Shown piece after piece: positions 30,427 through 40,897 of a stretch of 40,897 nucleotides of DNA (position 1 is its first letter; every line of letters starts with the position of its first letter). Source of the DNA: Sphaeroforma sirkka (taxonomy: Eukaryota; Opisthokonta; Ichthyosporea; Ichthyophonida). The translations under genes and the position numbers were made by a program. The notes under the pieces were generated by a model. The model saw nothing but the letters and a program-made list of their open reading frames with translations. It was not told the origin of the DNA and ran no database searches. Where the stretch lies: assembly GCA_001586965.3 (NCBI GenBank), contig LUCW03000859.1:5001-45897 (forward strand), read 5' to 3'.

Positions 30427-30432
30427 AATAAA
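30427..30432 (+). terminator. Polyadenylation signal
   Basis: AATAAA shortly after the stop codon of the small secreted-protein gene. Confidence 0.5.
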
Positions 30433-32079
30433 TATGTAGTAAGTCCGTGACATCCATAGATTGAACAGCATCTCAATGTCTTTTCAGTGTTGTCGTTTCA
30501 GTAGCGCAAATTCAGTATGCTATTTCAGGTGGAACTCAACTTAGTTTGTTGCAAGCAATTGAGCTCCAGACTGCCAGTCAATCTCTATGTATTTCAAATG
30601 GCACTCTAATTTATACACCCCAAATTTTTTGAGCTGTGAAATATATATATATGTCGACTAGAGGGTATTGCTTTTTGTTGAATATGAAACCCGCAGATGT
30701 GTCACGCCTCGAAAGTGTTTTTGTATGTATACTATGATATATGACTTGTGTTGTGGAATTGCTTACGATTGTACTACTGCATTGTTTGCGAATAAGTTGC
30801 ATATCTGCACGAGTTCAATAGTTGACTATAGGTACAAGCAAAATCAGAGAAGGCAATGTGTTTTGATGTTTGTACACTGGCATTATAGTTTGCGGTGATT
30901 GTGATATTTTTTTACAACAAAATGAATTCCTTAGGACTAAAACTCAACTTTCCCCGTGAAATCCATGAACATCCATTCTATCTGAGAGTACAAAGCCCTC
31001 TACGAACTAATAGACCCTCTACGTGACCCTCCTGTTACAGGAGAGTGCAAAAAGCCATTGTTAGAAATTTCTTCAACTTAGCAATGACGACCTTTTAAAG
31101 TTATCAATGTAGATGTAAGCTGATAATATCACATTATCAATTGCCACCTGCGGAAGTTGTAAATGTAGATGTAGCTGATAGCTTCACTTGTATATATGTG
31201 TTGAGAGCCAGGCATAGATCACGGAGACCCCAAATTCACGCCACTCTAGTTTATTTTATTGTACTACACAATGCATCACATGAACATCACAGAATCGGTT
31301 TGGAGTACTGTTATCAATCAATCCGCTACAAACACCAATCATATTTCATTGATGTCCCCGTTGCCTCACCATATCTACTCCTGTCGTTCTCCAACGGACG
31401 AGCCAGTTCCATCGATACTTGACATGGTCCACTCTGCAAGGCTGCCTATTCTGCTCGCATACGCTAAATCGGTATCTCTCCTATATCTGTTGCTAAAGTT
31501 TGGTCACCTCCGGATACTCGTCTACAAGTTCTCACGCAAAAGTTCAGGCGCCTCATTGCCACACAAAGCGCCGCTGTGACCGCCAAAAACAATTGGTAAG
31601 GACCACGTCGGTAAAATGTTGATAAGCACTCGCCCCCTATCTATACGCTGAACTCGTGTAGCTAACAAACATTGCAAATGCTCCTGTGCAGTAAGTAACA
31701 CAGCAACCTCGTGGCTGTACAAAGGACCAGTGCGTCGATAAAGCAACTAACCCTTCGGAGTGCGCCGTCGAGTGCTGACTGTCTTCATAGCGTCCCAATC
31801 AGGTGAAGTTAACCACATCGCTACACGCCGCGATGAAATGTCACAGAACGCTTTTCGCGATTACATTCCTAAACGCTCATACTTCTGGCGCTTACGCCAC
31901 ACATCCTCGCACCTTCAGGGGTGTGTATAGCATTTGAGATTGATATCTGGTTGCTTGGAAATTATACTACCACACATATCCGTTATATCTCGATACTTCT
32001 ACCAGCAGCCTCAAGCGCATCTTAGTACTATTAAAAGCAGGCAGGGCAATAGCATTCTCGACCTTTGCGTCCCTGCGTT
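30433..32079 (+). other. Intergenic; no supported gene
   Basis: Several 60-110-codon open frames on both strands (e.g. 31259-31579 +, 31522-31746 -) overlap each other and lack start context, splice partners or family motifs. Confidence 0.4.
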
Positions 32080-34960
32080 TCACTTTGCCGTTGGCGCCTT
32101 GCCCAGATTACTGATCGGTTCAAAGATGCGCAGTTTGACTTCGGGCGAAAGCAGTCGTTTGTACATCTCTCGTGACAGGAGCACACTCTCCAGTGAATCC
32201 ACCGAAGGCTGTCCTGGCACCTGCCATAGGTCACGAGAAACATTGCAACAAGCACACCATTAAACGGTTGCCATGTCAATCACACAAGTACACACCATAC
32301 GTGCTACACAATCAGTAGTGGCTCAAATGCCCCACCCCATAGCTGTGGCTTGGCAGATGACAAATCACTGTGCCGGTTGATTGTAGGATCATCTAGACGC
32401 GATACATCTAGCTGTTAGTAGTCAGATAATTGTGCTGCGGTTGCCCTGAGCTTAATATCAGTTACCACGCGTTTTATTATTTTACCACACATGCACCATA
32501 TGGTACAGACTTGGTCAAGAAAAACCTTAAAACATGCACCACATGGCACAGACATGGACTAGAGTAACTCTAAAACATGCACCACATGGCACAGACATGG
32601 ACTAGAACAACCCTAAAACATGCACCACATGGCACAGACATCGACTAGAACAACCCTAAAATATGCACCACATGGCACATACGTGGACTAGAACAACCCT
32701 GAAACCCTAACCACCAGATGACAGATGGTCCAGAAAACCCGAAACATGTCGAAAATCCATAGCCTCCTAAAATCTCCTTTTTTTAGGAGGCTATGGAAAA
32801 TCATCCAAAAAAAATCTAAATCAAGTTGAACGCACTCAGATAAACCAAAATCCACTAACCATTACGAGGCCTGGCAGGTCAGGCAACACGACTTCACCCT
32901 CTCCATTGGACACTGACTTGGGATAGTAGTGGCACGAGAAGCGCCCGCACCCTAAGCCCAGAAACTTATCTATGCCGATGCAATCGTCACCTATACGCTG
33001 AAGAAACAGTACAGGTGCATGGCGAGAACTTAGAGGAGAGTGGGAGTGTGTGTAATTCTCTTTTGAGGACAGGTATATGGTGAGAAGCTTAGAGGGGAGC
33101 GAGGGTAAGTGTATTTCTCATTTAGAGGACCAATATATGGTGAGTCTGTCAAGGAGAGCGAGGGGTGTGTGTATTTCACTTTTGAAGACAGACTGGCTGG
33201 CACATGCGCAACGGTTGTAAACGTGTCATAGAGGCCAAACAGAATCAGCCAGGAAATGTTAATATCCTTATCCCTGTTGTTTAATACGTTAATATCTTTA
33301 TCCTTGTTATTTAGTATGATACGATCTTTATCCTTGTTGCTTGATATGTTAACGAGTTTAACAACACAAAACTACAGTTATGTGTGACCATATGAAAACA
33401 CCAAACTGTATTCGCACGACGACCAGAGTGTGTCACAGAACACTACGCGTGATGAGTGCTCAAATACAACACCCACATACATTACACGACCAGTACAACA
33501 CCCACATACATTACACAACCACTAAAACACCCTCATACATTACACTACTGATACAACACCCTCATACATTACAATACAATACAACACCCTCATACTGTAC
33601 ACTACCAATACAACACCCTCATACAGTACACTACCAATATAACACCTTCACACAGTACACTACCGATACAACACCCACATACAGTTCACTGCCGATACAA
33701 CACCCACATACAGTTCACTGCCAATACAACACTCTCATATACGACACCCTCATACAGTTCACTACCAATACAACACCCACATACATTACACAACCACTAA
33801 AACATCTCATACATTACACTACTGATACAACACCCTCATACATTACAATACAATACAACACCCTCATACTGTACACTACCAATACAACACCCTCATACAG
33901 TACACTACCAATATAACACCCTTCACACAGTGCACTACCGATACAACACCCACATACAGTTCACTGCCGATACAACACCCCACATACAGTTCACTGCCAA
34001 TACAACACTCTCATATACGACGCCTCTCATACGGTTCACTACCAATACAACACCCAAATACAGTACACCACCAATATAACACCCTCATACAGTACACTAC
34101 TAATATAACATCCTCATACAGTACACTACCAATACAACATCCTCATACAGTACACTACCAATACAACACCCTCATACAGTACACCGCCATTATAACAACC
34201 GCCTAACACGCGTCACACCCACGCACCACACCCAACAACACACTTGGACAGCCTCAGACACACCCCACAACACACCTCCACACCCTCAGGCACTGTGGTG
34301 ATGACTCCCTTGGCAGTGACACAGCCCACCGGAGGTACGCCTGTGTAGCTAAGTACTTCATCTACACTGTCGTCATTCCATTCACTGCGCTTGGAGTTCA
34401 TGAACGCAGCAAACGCCTCAGGGCTGGACAGGTCTGTGTCAGCCGTTACGCTTGTTTTCTGAGAGAGAGAAGCGGATGATGTGGTCTATCAGCTCATACT
34501 GCTCACACGGAGCATAGATCAAAAGACACAGCAGCTGATATCCTCAGATATGCCATCATGCACAGCACAGACAAAGTGCGCAGATCCGATACTCAGGTTC
34601 GCAAACACTGCACCTACCACAAACGGCATGAAATCACAGTTCAAATCAAGCACACGCCCCAGATGGTCACAGATCCACGTGTGAGCCTTGGCTTCATAAT
34701 GTGGTGGAGACCCTGAATGGATAGATGAGTTGAAGGGTCCGACAGCTAGAGCAACTGATACCAAAGTGCAAGCATGCGCTTTGCTGATATTGAAAAATGA
34801 AAAGATCTCAGATCTAGCGCGGGACGCAATAGAAGAAGAATTACCAGTGTATACTTTACCTGCATATAGATGTAAACGTGAATACGTGCACAAACTGAAA
34901 GATATGCAAACGAACAAACAAAATAAACAATTATATATGTATACACATTATACATATATA

Positions 34961-34991
<31 letters not shown>

Positions 34992-34992
34992 G

Positions 34993-35026
<34 letters not shown>

Positions 35027-35042
35027 ATATATATAATATAAA

Positions 35043-35089
<47 letters not shown>

Positions 35090-37564
35090 TATATATGGAT
35101 GACAGAAAGGATATATATATTATATATGTATATATATATATGCCAATATATATAGATGTTAATAATCTGCATATATATAAAAAATGTTTGTAATCTGCAC
35201 AGAACAAGTATAAAGGCGCAAAAACAACAAAAAATAACATATGTATATATGTTTGTATGATTATATATATATAATATGTAATAATAATATATATATATAT
35301 ATTATAATAATAATATGTATAATATTATATATATAATACATATGTATATAATAACATATAATATATAATGTATCTATGCATATCCATATCCATAAACCAT
35401 AATCCGTATGTAAACATAATCATATATGTATGCGTATTATAATATATATGTATTATAATATATAATAAAAGTACATGTTGATGGTGTTGATGTGTTGATG
35501 ATGCATGTTGTGTGATGTTGTGCGTGCGTGTGGTATTGATGCGTTACATTTATATGTTTATGCATATATTCTTGTATACATAATAATATTGTAATAATAT
35601 GTATATTATATGCATATAATAATAATCATTCATACGTGCATGCGTCATGTAGCCAATATTACATACATATATGTAATTATTACATAATAATACGTATTAA
35701 TATATGTATCATCATTATTAATATTATTATGGCATTATTACAGTATGAATTAATACAAAACAGGTTACGTTTAACAGGTAATATTATTATATGTATGTAT
35801 TAATATATAATAATAATTGTAATAATATGCAACCAATACATAATAATATATATTGTGTATTATACATGCATGTGTTGCGTATGTATATTATACAATCATA
35901 AACATATATTATAATAATAGATATGGTAATCAATATATCAATAGTATAAGCACAATTATGTACATCAATACCATCATGTATGTAGCCGTATAATAATATA
36001 CATATGCTATGGACATGGGATATTATATGTTTTTGTATAATAATATGTGTATGTATATATAATATACATACATAATAATAATTATATATAAATATTATTA
36101 ATACAGCATATCACATATGTATATGTGCTGTATATGTCAGAATATATGTAATATAATAATATTAATATATATATATATAATACATGGTATATATTATTAT
36201 ATATATGCATATTGTAATAATACATATAATATTACATATAATATTAATAATAATATGTATGTATATAATATATAATATATATACTATGGCAATAATAATA
36301 TGTGCACATACAATGTGCACTGTTGTCTGATGAAAATATATTTTTGATGAGGCAGCATATATAATGTACATATTGCCATACATGCAATATGTATATGTAT
36401 GTGCATACATATGCATTACATGCATATTGTGTAATATAAATAATAATATTAATACATGATGATGTGTGTTGTATATGCATATATAATAATAATAATAATA
36501 ATACAATATGAATAATGTGTATCAATCCGTAAAAACATATACGTACATAATAATAATGGAAATACAAAGATATTGCGTTTTGTGCGTATACATGCAGATG
36601 CACATATGATAATATATATGGATAATCAAGCATATGTGTATGTATGTATGTACATATGATGATTACATTTATATCACGCACGCATGTAATATAAATATAC
36701 ATATAATTGTTGTGGGCATGTTAATACATTATGGCTTTTGATGGAGCAGTAATCTGTATGCATACGTACGGAAAACATGTAATGCCAATATGTGTCATAT
36801 GTATGTAATAATATTCATAATAATACATAATAATATATATTTTATTATACATGTATGTATCTGTATAATAATATCATATGTGTATGTAACATATAATAAT
36901 ACACAATTAATATTACATATACATATAATAATGATGCATAATAATATGCTATGTGCATACATGCATATTATCCATGTATGTACATGTACAATAATATGTA
37001 TCATAATACATATTGTGTGTGTATTACATGGTGGTAATAATAATATTAAGCATACATGTATGTATTGCAACAATGCATGTGGCTGTATTATTACTCAATA
37101 TTAGCCATACACCATTAATGATAATATGTATACATATGTGTATCACATAATAATAATAATACATAGCCTGCCAATATTAATATGCATATACATTATGTAT
37201 GCGTATATGTACACATACATACATACAACAATAATAACATTAATGTATATGCTACAATTGTAATATTAGCACAATATTATGTACTGCATTAACATACATA
37301 TGTATTGTGTAATTTACATTATGTTTAATTATTGTAATAATAATAATATTATTGGCCAATATTATTAATACATATTGTATATGAATATATTATATATTGG
37401 CTATGTATATATATATTATAATATATGTAATATATTATTACATACATATATTATTATTATATGCCATATGTGCAATATGCAAACATGATACCAATTATAA
37501 TATTATATAATAACATATATATATGTATATATATATACATATATTAATGATATATATATATGCA

Positions 37565-37614
<50 letters not shown>

Positions 37615-37628
37615 TGTATATATATATG

Positions 37629-37659
<31 letters not shown>

Positions 37660-38140
37660 ATGTATAAGTTTATACAACATATATATATATATATATTAAA
37701 TATATATATGTACAACTATTATATCATTAACCTGAGATAATGGCACAATGCTTACCATCTTGTGGGATCCACGATCGGACGCGAAAACCTGCTACGAGGG
37801 TGTGCTTTAACTGACAGGTGTCCAAAGCTTGCGATATGGCAGTGTTTACGATGGTGTGTCCGTGTGTGAAGCAATGATTGTGCGTGATATTCAGGACGCC
37901 ATGGACGATCTCGTCTAGTTTCTCCTCTGCCCTTTCGACAGAATTCGATTCGGGTTCTTTATTTGACGTGTTTGTGGTGCATTTGGCTGTTTGTATCTTA
38001 AGTGCACATGCGGCTATGGGAGCGATATCTTTACTTCTGAAACTGTTCGCCTGTAGTGCCGGGTGTGGGCGTTTGTTTGCACACGCACCGGAAACAAACC
38101 CCCCTCGAGCTGCTAAGGTTCTTATTCGAGACACAAACAT
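32080..38140 (-). CDS. Five-exon gene for a 313-residue protein with candidate transglutaminase-like core
   Basis: Minus-strand exons in transcript order: 38140-37756, 34712-34618, 34458-34276, 32997-32860, 32220-32080 (TGA). Intron phases 1, 0, 0, 0 all match and every intron is GT-AG, giving 313 codons without a stop. Residues 1-37 are rich in Arg/Ala/Ser with no acidic residue ([20 protein letters not shown]...), like a mitochondrial presequence. The core has NHC90[19 protein letters not shown]139TWICD and GRVLD151LN: a Cys, then AHTW, then VLDL, with spacings typical of the transglutaminase/cysteine-protease fold (Cys-His-Asp). The C-terminal half ([50 protein letters not shown]) is unassigned. 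Gene model is strong; the fold is an inference and the activity is unknown. Intron 1 is ~2.9 kb and mostly TA repeat. Confidence 0.78.
32488..32700 (-). repeat. 43-bp tandem repeat, five copies
   Basis: ATGCACCACATGGCACAGAC starts at 32491, 32534, 32577, 32620 and 32663 (period 43), each followed by ATGGACTAGAACAACCCTAAA. In the last intron of the minus-strand gene. Confidence 0.92.
32756..32797. repeat. 17-bp perfect inverted repeat (hairpin), 8-base loop
   Basis: TCCATAGCCTCCTAAAA (32756-32772) pairs with TTTTAGGAGGCTATGGA (32781-32797). Located about 60 bases inside the last intron's 5' end on the minus strand (donor at 32859-32858), so it would fold in the pre-mRNA. Confidence 0.9.
33010..33185. 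repeat. ~60-bp degenerate repeat, three copies
   Basis: TATATGGTGAGAAGCTTAGA, GGGGAGCGAGGGTAAGTGTA, TTTCTCATTTGAGGAC recurs near 33020, 33080 and 33135, starting next to the acceptor of exon 4. Confidence 0.75.
33255..33355. repeat. ~36-bp repeat, three copies
   Basis: GTTAATATCTTTATCCTTGT followed by TGTTTAATA, three copies with small changes. Confidence 0.8.
33450..34195. repeat. ~27-bp minisatellite, about 25 copies, with a larger repeated block
   Basis: CCAATACAACACCCTCATAC plus AGTACACTA. A ~300-base segment (about 33490-33760) is repeated at about 33775-34060, showing a higher-order duplication. Fills the intron between exons 3 and 4 of the minus-strand gene. Confidence 0.92.
34920..37725. 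repeat. 2.8-kb TA/TAA-rich simple-sequence block
   Basis: Mixed (TA)n, TAATAATA, CATACATA and ATATGTATG tracts filling intron 1 of the minus-strand gene; includes uninterrupted TA runs near 35050-35082 and 37575-37610. Open frames within it are repeat artefacts. Confidence 0.93.
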
Positions 38141-38892
38141 ATTCCGTGTAGCTTGGGTTAGATATTAAAAGTGCTAAATACGTCAACACTGTGGTCTCCG
38201 AATATACGGCAACACAGTCACATACTTCAATGGCACCGCTATACGTACGTATTACGTAGCAACCTGCACGCATCACTCACCAAGAGCTTTCAGAACTCAA
38301 CAGAGCCTGGGTCAGGATGCCCGGTGGGACAGTCACAGCAGAGGCTGGATACCTGGGGTCATCCGGAAGTGTCATTTGGACTCAGGTGACACTTGACAGC
38401 AGTAAACCATTTGTCAACTACAGCCTATGCACTACGCTGTACTACGTCTACAGTCTACTATTAGAAACAGGCCTACAGCCCACAGCCTCACAGCCCAGTG
38501 AGCCTACAGAAGCACAGCAATGACAGCATACGAGTGATACGCCCTATAGAATATGTACCAGCAGTCCAGTACATACCACAGAATCCGATGACAAAACTTC
38601 GAACCCAATAGAAAGCCCCGCGCAATGCGTACTAATTTTTTTTTAATACTGGTTGTCGGCGGTCACAGTACCGCTAATCACCGAGTCACACACTCGACAG
38701 TCGAACTCGGCAGTCGGCACTCGGTTGAACGGTTCAATTGTTGTTGGCTGGTGAGGTGGTGATTAAACTCTTGGTGCTATAAATAATTAAATATACTAAT
38801 GTGTTTTACAGCGGAAGAGTAGAATACTCTAGATTCTGGATTTCTGATAATTGATTGGTTATTGGATATAGTTATCTTAAATCGGATTAGTG
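38141..38892. other. Divergent intergenic region
   Basis: Lies between the minus-strand gene and a plus-strand open frame, so probably holds promoters for both. No element can be named. Contains a repetitive CAGTCTAC/CACAGCC patch near 38410-38520. Confidence 0.4.
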
Positions 38893-39090
38893 ATGGAACA
38901 TAAAACTGCTTCGATCAAAAGCCGAATGACTAAAATGTGGGGAGGTTTAGCCATGTTTGCACTGTTTGCAGTGCTTATTATCATACGACAAACACATATG
39001 TACCGTACAATCGAACATACATCCGTAGACTTCGTACCACTATTACCGGTAGCCACGGGCACCAACTGGAAACGGAAAGGTGGGCAATAA
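38893..39090 (+). CDS. Possible small single-pass membrane protein (65 residues)
   Basis: ATG at 38893. A basic N-terminus (MEHKTASIKSRMTKM) is followed by one hydrophobic segment, WGGLAMFALFAVLIII (residues about 15-30), then a polar tail (RQTHMYRTIEH...), as in a type II membrane protein. The TAA stop overlaps an AATAAA (39086-39091). It may instead be a first exon ending at GGAAAG|GTGGGC (39079), but no matching downstream exon is seen before the protease gene. Confidence 0.35.
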   Translation: MEHKTASIKSRMTKMWGGLAMFALFAVLIIIRQTHMYRTIEHTSVDFVPLLPVATGTNWKRKGGQ

Positions 39091-39544
39091 AATTATTGTA
39101 AATTCAGTTCTAAAAAAAAGTTTATCTTGTTCTGCGCAATTCACTCTCCAGAGGCTGAATTTTTGCTACAATAAAACTATGGCATATATAAAATCATTTT
39201 GTGTAAGAAGCCGCATAGTAGTATAACCATGCATCATATCACGTAGTCTAGTAGTGTGAGTGGCAGTTCCGTTTATTAGTGAGGACGGCAACACATACCG
39301 TGTTCCTGTAGCATAGTGAGGTGTCAAGGTGTATTAAGTTTTTGTAGATGACTGAGTTTCTGATGCGCTCTGACTTATAACAGGCCTGGTTGTTGTGGTA
39401 CGGGTCTGCGCATTGCACGCATAGTTACACTAGCCTCGTCTGAGCTGACCCACCGGTACTTAATTACACAGATTGACACCAGCGGCGTCTGAACTAGCTA
39501 TTCGACTTGTTCTTGCGATAAGTTCAAGGCTATAGTTCGCCACA
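39091..39544 (+). other. Upstream region of the protease gene
   Basis: No coding signal; presumably carries the protease promoter. Confidence 0.4.
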
Positions 39545-40531
39545 ATGCATCCCACTATGCGGTCTTATGCTGGGTGGTTGGGCGCATGGTTAATGGCTTA
39601 TATGTGCATGGGTACATACGCAACATCCATACCGTTTCAAATAACGCCGCGAATAGTGGGAGGCAATCGGGTGACTGAGCGCATACCCTGGATGGTGTCA
39701 ATGAACGACCCTGACTTTGAAGCAGGTGACCAACACTACTGCGGGGGTTTCATGTTGAACAACGAATGGTTCATGACAGCTGCGCATTGTGTGGTATTAT
39801 ATCCTGATGTGGACACGTTCAATGTCTCTATTGGTATCTTAGATCGACGAGAGATCGATCAAGCGGATCCAGACAGCCAGGTACACTCCTCGAAAATACA
39901 ACGGCATGTGTGCCATCCAGACTTCGATTCGAAGTACTACATTAACGACATTTGCCTTGTGCAATTAGCCGACCCTGTCAACATCTCCATATTTGCTGTA
40001 CTAAACGACAACACAAGCTTTCCCGCAGTGGGTGCCTCCGTATGGTTTGCGGGGTGGGGGGTGGAAAATGAGCATGCGTATACGATACCGTTTGTACTGC
40101 GCTCGGCGGAAACACAGGTAGTGTCGATTACCGACTGTCTTGCTTACCACGAAGAAGCCACCAGCACCAACATGTGTACGTACGCCGATGGCGTAGATGC
40201 CTGCTTCAGCGATTCTGGGGGTGGTATAATCAGCGCGAATGAGGTGACTGGTTCACTGGCCCACGGGATAGTCAGTGGCATAGTGTCATGGGGTGTGGGT
40301 TGTGCGAGACAGGACAATCCGGCTGTGAATACGGATATTGTGCAGTACCTGGGGTGGTTAGCAGAAGTGTTGCCACGGTCTGCCTATACTTTGGCATCGG
40401 ACGTAGACGCGGAGGGTTTTGTTAGGTCGAATGTACTGGACACTGCGGAGAGTTTAACGGATTCTGAAGCGTTGCCTACGAGTGATGGTATTGTGTCCGA
40501 AATAACAGATGGGCCACAGACAGGCGGATGA
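39545..40531 (+). CDS. Secreted trypsin-like serine protease (family S1), complete and intronless
   Basis: 328 residues starting at ATG 39545. Signal peptide about residues 1-26 (hydrophobic WLGAWLMAYMCMGTYA), short propeptide, and activation site PR36|IVGG. Catalytic triad: His81 (MTAAHC), Asp135 (NDICLVQL), Ser224 (DACFSDSGGG). The residue six before Ser224 is Asp218, the position that gives trypsin its Arg/Lys preference. SWGVGC (248-253) forms the substrate-binding strand. Unusual: Ser222 replaces the near-invariant oxyanion-hole Gly (chymotrypsin 193), Gly227 replaces the common Pro after DSGG, and Ala260 replaces Gly226 of the S1 pocket wall. A ~55-residue acidic Ser/Thr-rich C-terminal tail follows the protease domain. 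Expected to act outside the cell or in the secretory path; substrate unknown. Confidence 0.95.
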   Translation: MHPTMRSYAGWLGAWLMAYMCMGTYATSIPFQITPRIVGGNRVTERIPWMVSMNDPDFEAGDQHYCGGFMLNNEWFMTAAHCVVLYPDVDTFNVSIGILDRREIDQADPDSQVHSSKIQRHVCHPDFDSKYYINDICLVQLADPVNISIFAVLNDNTSFPAVGASVWFAGWGVENEHAYTIPFVLRSAETQVVSITDCLAYHEEATSTNMCTYADGVDACFSDSGGGIISANEVTGSLAHGIVSGIVSWGVGCARQDNPAVNTDIVQYLGWLAEVLPRSAYTLASDVDAEGFVRSNVLDTAESLTDSEALPTSDGIVSEITDGPQTGG

Positions 40532-40897
40532 AATCGCGACAAAACATTAGCACGTTACGGATCCTAATTCACGTTTGTTGGTGAGACGATGGATAGTGGT
40601 TCCAATGATTTAAGAATATCAAGTAAGAAACAGCATACAACGGACAACAACAAATGAGGGGGTGGCAACTACCATTATAGCGTTGAGTACAAAACCAATC
40701 GATACCACCGATACAGCCTGGCCACAGGAATAAAGAGCAATTTCAAAGCAACACCAGGTATTAAAAAAACCTGACTATATGTAAGTACACATGTTGTAAA
40801 ACGAATTGAGGTGTTAGTTTGAACAGTTAATAGTCGTATTATTCCGGATTCGTAATAGTTTGACAATAATAGAATTAAATGTAAGAATCAATGAACC
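40532..40897 (+). other. 3' flank of the protease gene
   Basis: An AATAAA at about 40729 could be its polyadenylation signal; nothing else is visible. Confidence 0.4.

Noticed and set aside
31141..32263. Overlapping plus-strand frames and a minus-strand frame ending in a GGHSGALCGNEAPELL segment, suspected retroelement
   Set aside because: No catalytic or integrase motif and no terminal repeats; the plus frame at 31934-32263 overlaps the well-supported last exon of the minus-strand gene.
33450..34195. CRISPR-like array
   Set aside because: Regular ~27-bp repeats but no unique spacers, and the context is a eukaryotic intron.
33380..34200. Open frame of 178 codons rich in Tyr-Asn-Thr-His repeats
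   Set aside because: Translation of the 27-bp minisatellite, antisense to an intron of the minus-strand gene.

Overview
The window is eukaryotic nuclear DNA. Its genes are split by GT-AG introns, coding exons are short islands of balanced composition, and introns and spacers are packed with (TA)n, (GT)n and many families of tandem minisatellites. The fused two-half 6-phosphofructokinase is of the animal/fungal type, which points to an opisthokont. Large, repeat-bloated introns suggest a unicellular relative of animals, for example an ichthyosporean such as Sphaeroforma; the genus is a guess from gene style, not something the sequence proves.

Layout. 254-8656 (+): the last ten exons (649 codons plus stop) of a 6-phosphofructokinase gene; about the first hundred or so codons lie upstream of the window. 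8657-14613: 3' flank, an 89-bp satellite-like array, then a graveyard of decayed coding-like pieces on both strands and a three-copy ~310-bp repeat. 14614-25594 (+): a nine-exon sphingosine-kinase-type lipid kinase whose introns make up about 85% of the locus. 25595-30010: gene-poor DNA, including a ~3.2-kb block (26640-29860) with a different, homopolymer-rich texture. 30011-30388 (+): a single-exon gene for a small secreted, cysteine-rich, acidic protein. 32080-38140 (-): a five-exon gene for a 313-residue protein with a mitochondrial-presequence-like N-terminus and a candidate transglutaminase-like Cys/His/Asp core; it was reconstructed entirely from splice sites and phases and I know no named family for it. 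38893-39090 (+): a possible small membrane protein. 39545-40531 (+): an intronless, complete secreted trypsin-like serine protease with unusual residues in the oxyanion hole and S1 pocket.

The genes are independent (glycolysis, sphingolipid signalling, secreted proteins); nothing suggests an operon or a cluster with a shared role. The main structural theme is how the introns are built. Arrays of tandem repeats often begin within a few bases of the 5' splice site, and at least four splice boundaries have been copied, exon edge included, into the adjoining intron ('exon-edge echoes'). In the donor-side cases the reading frame tolerates only the genuine site.
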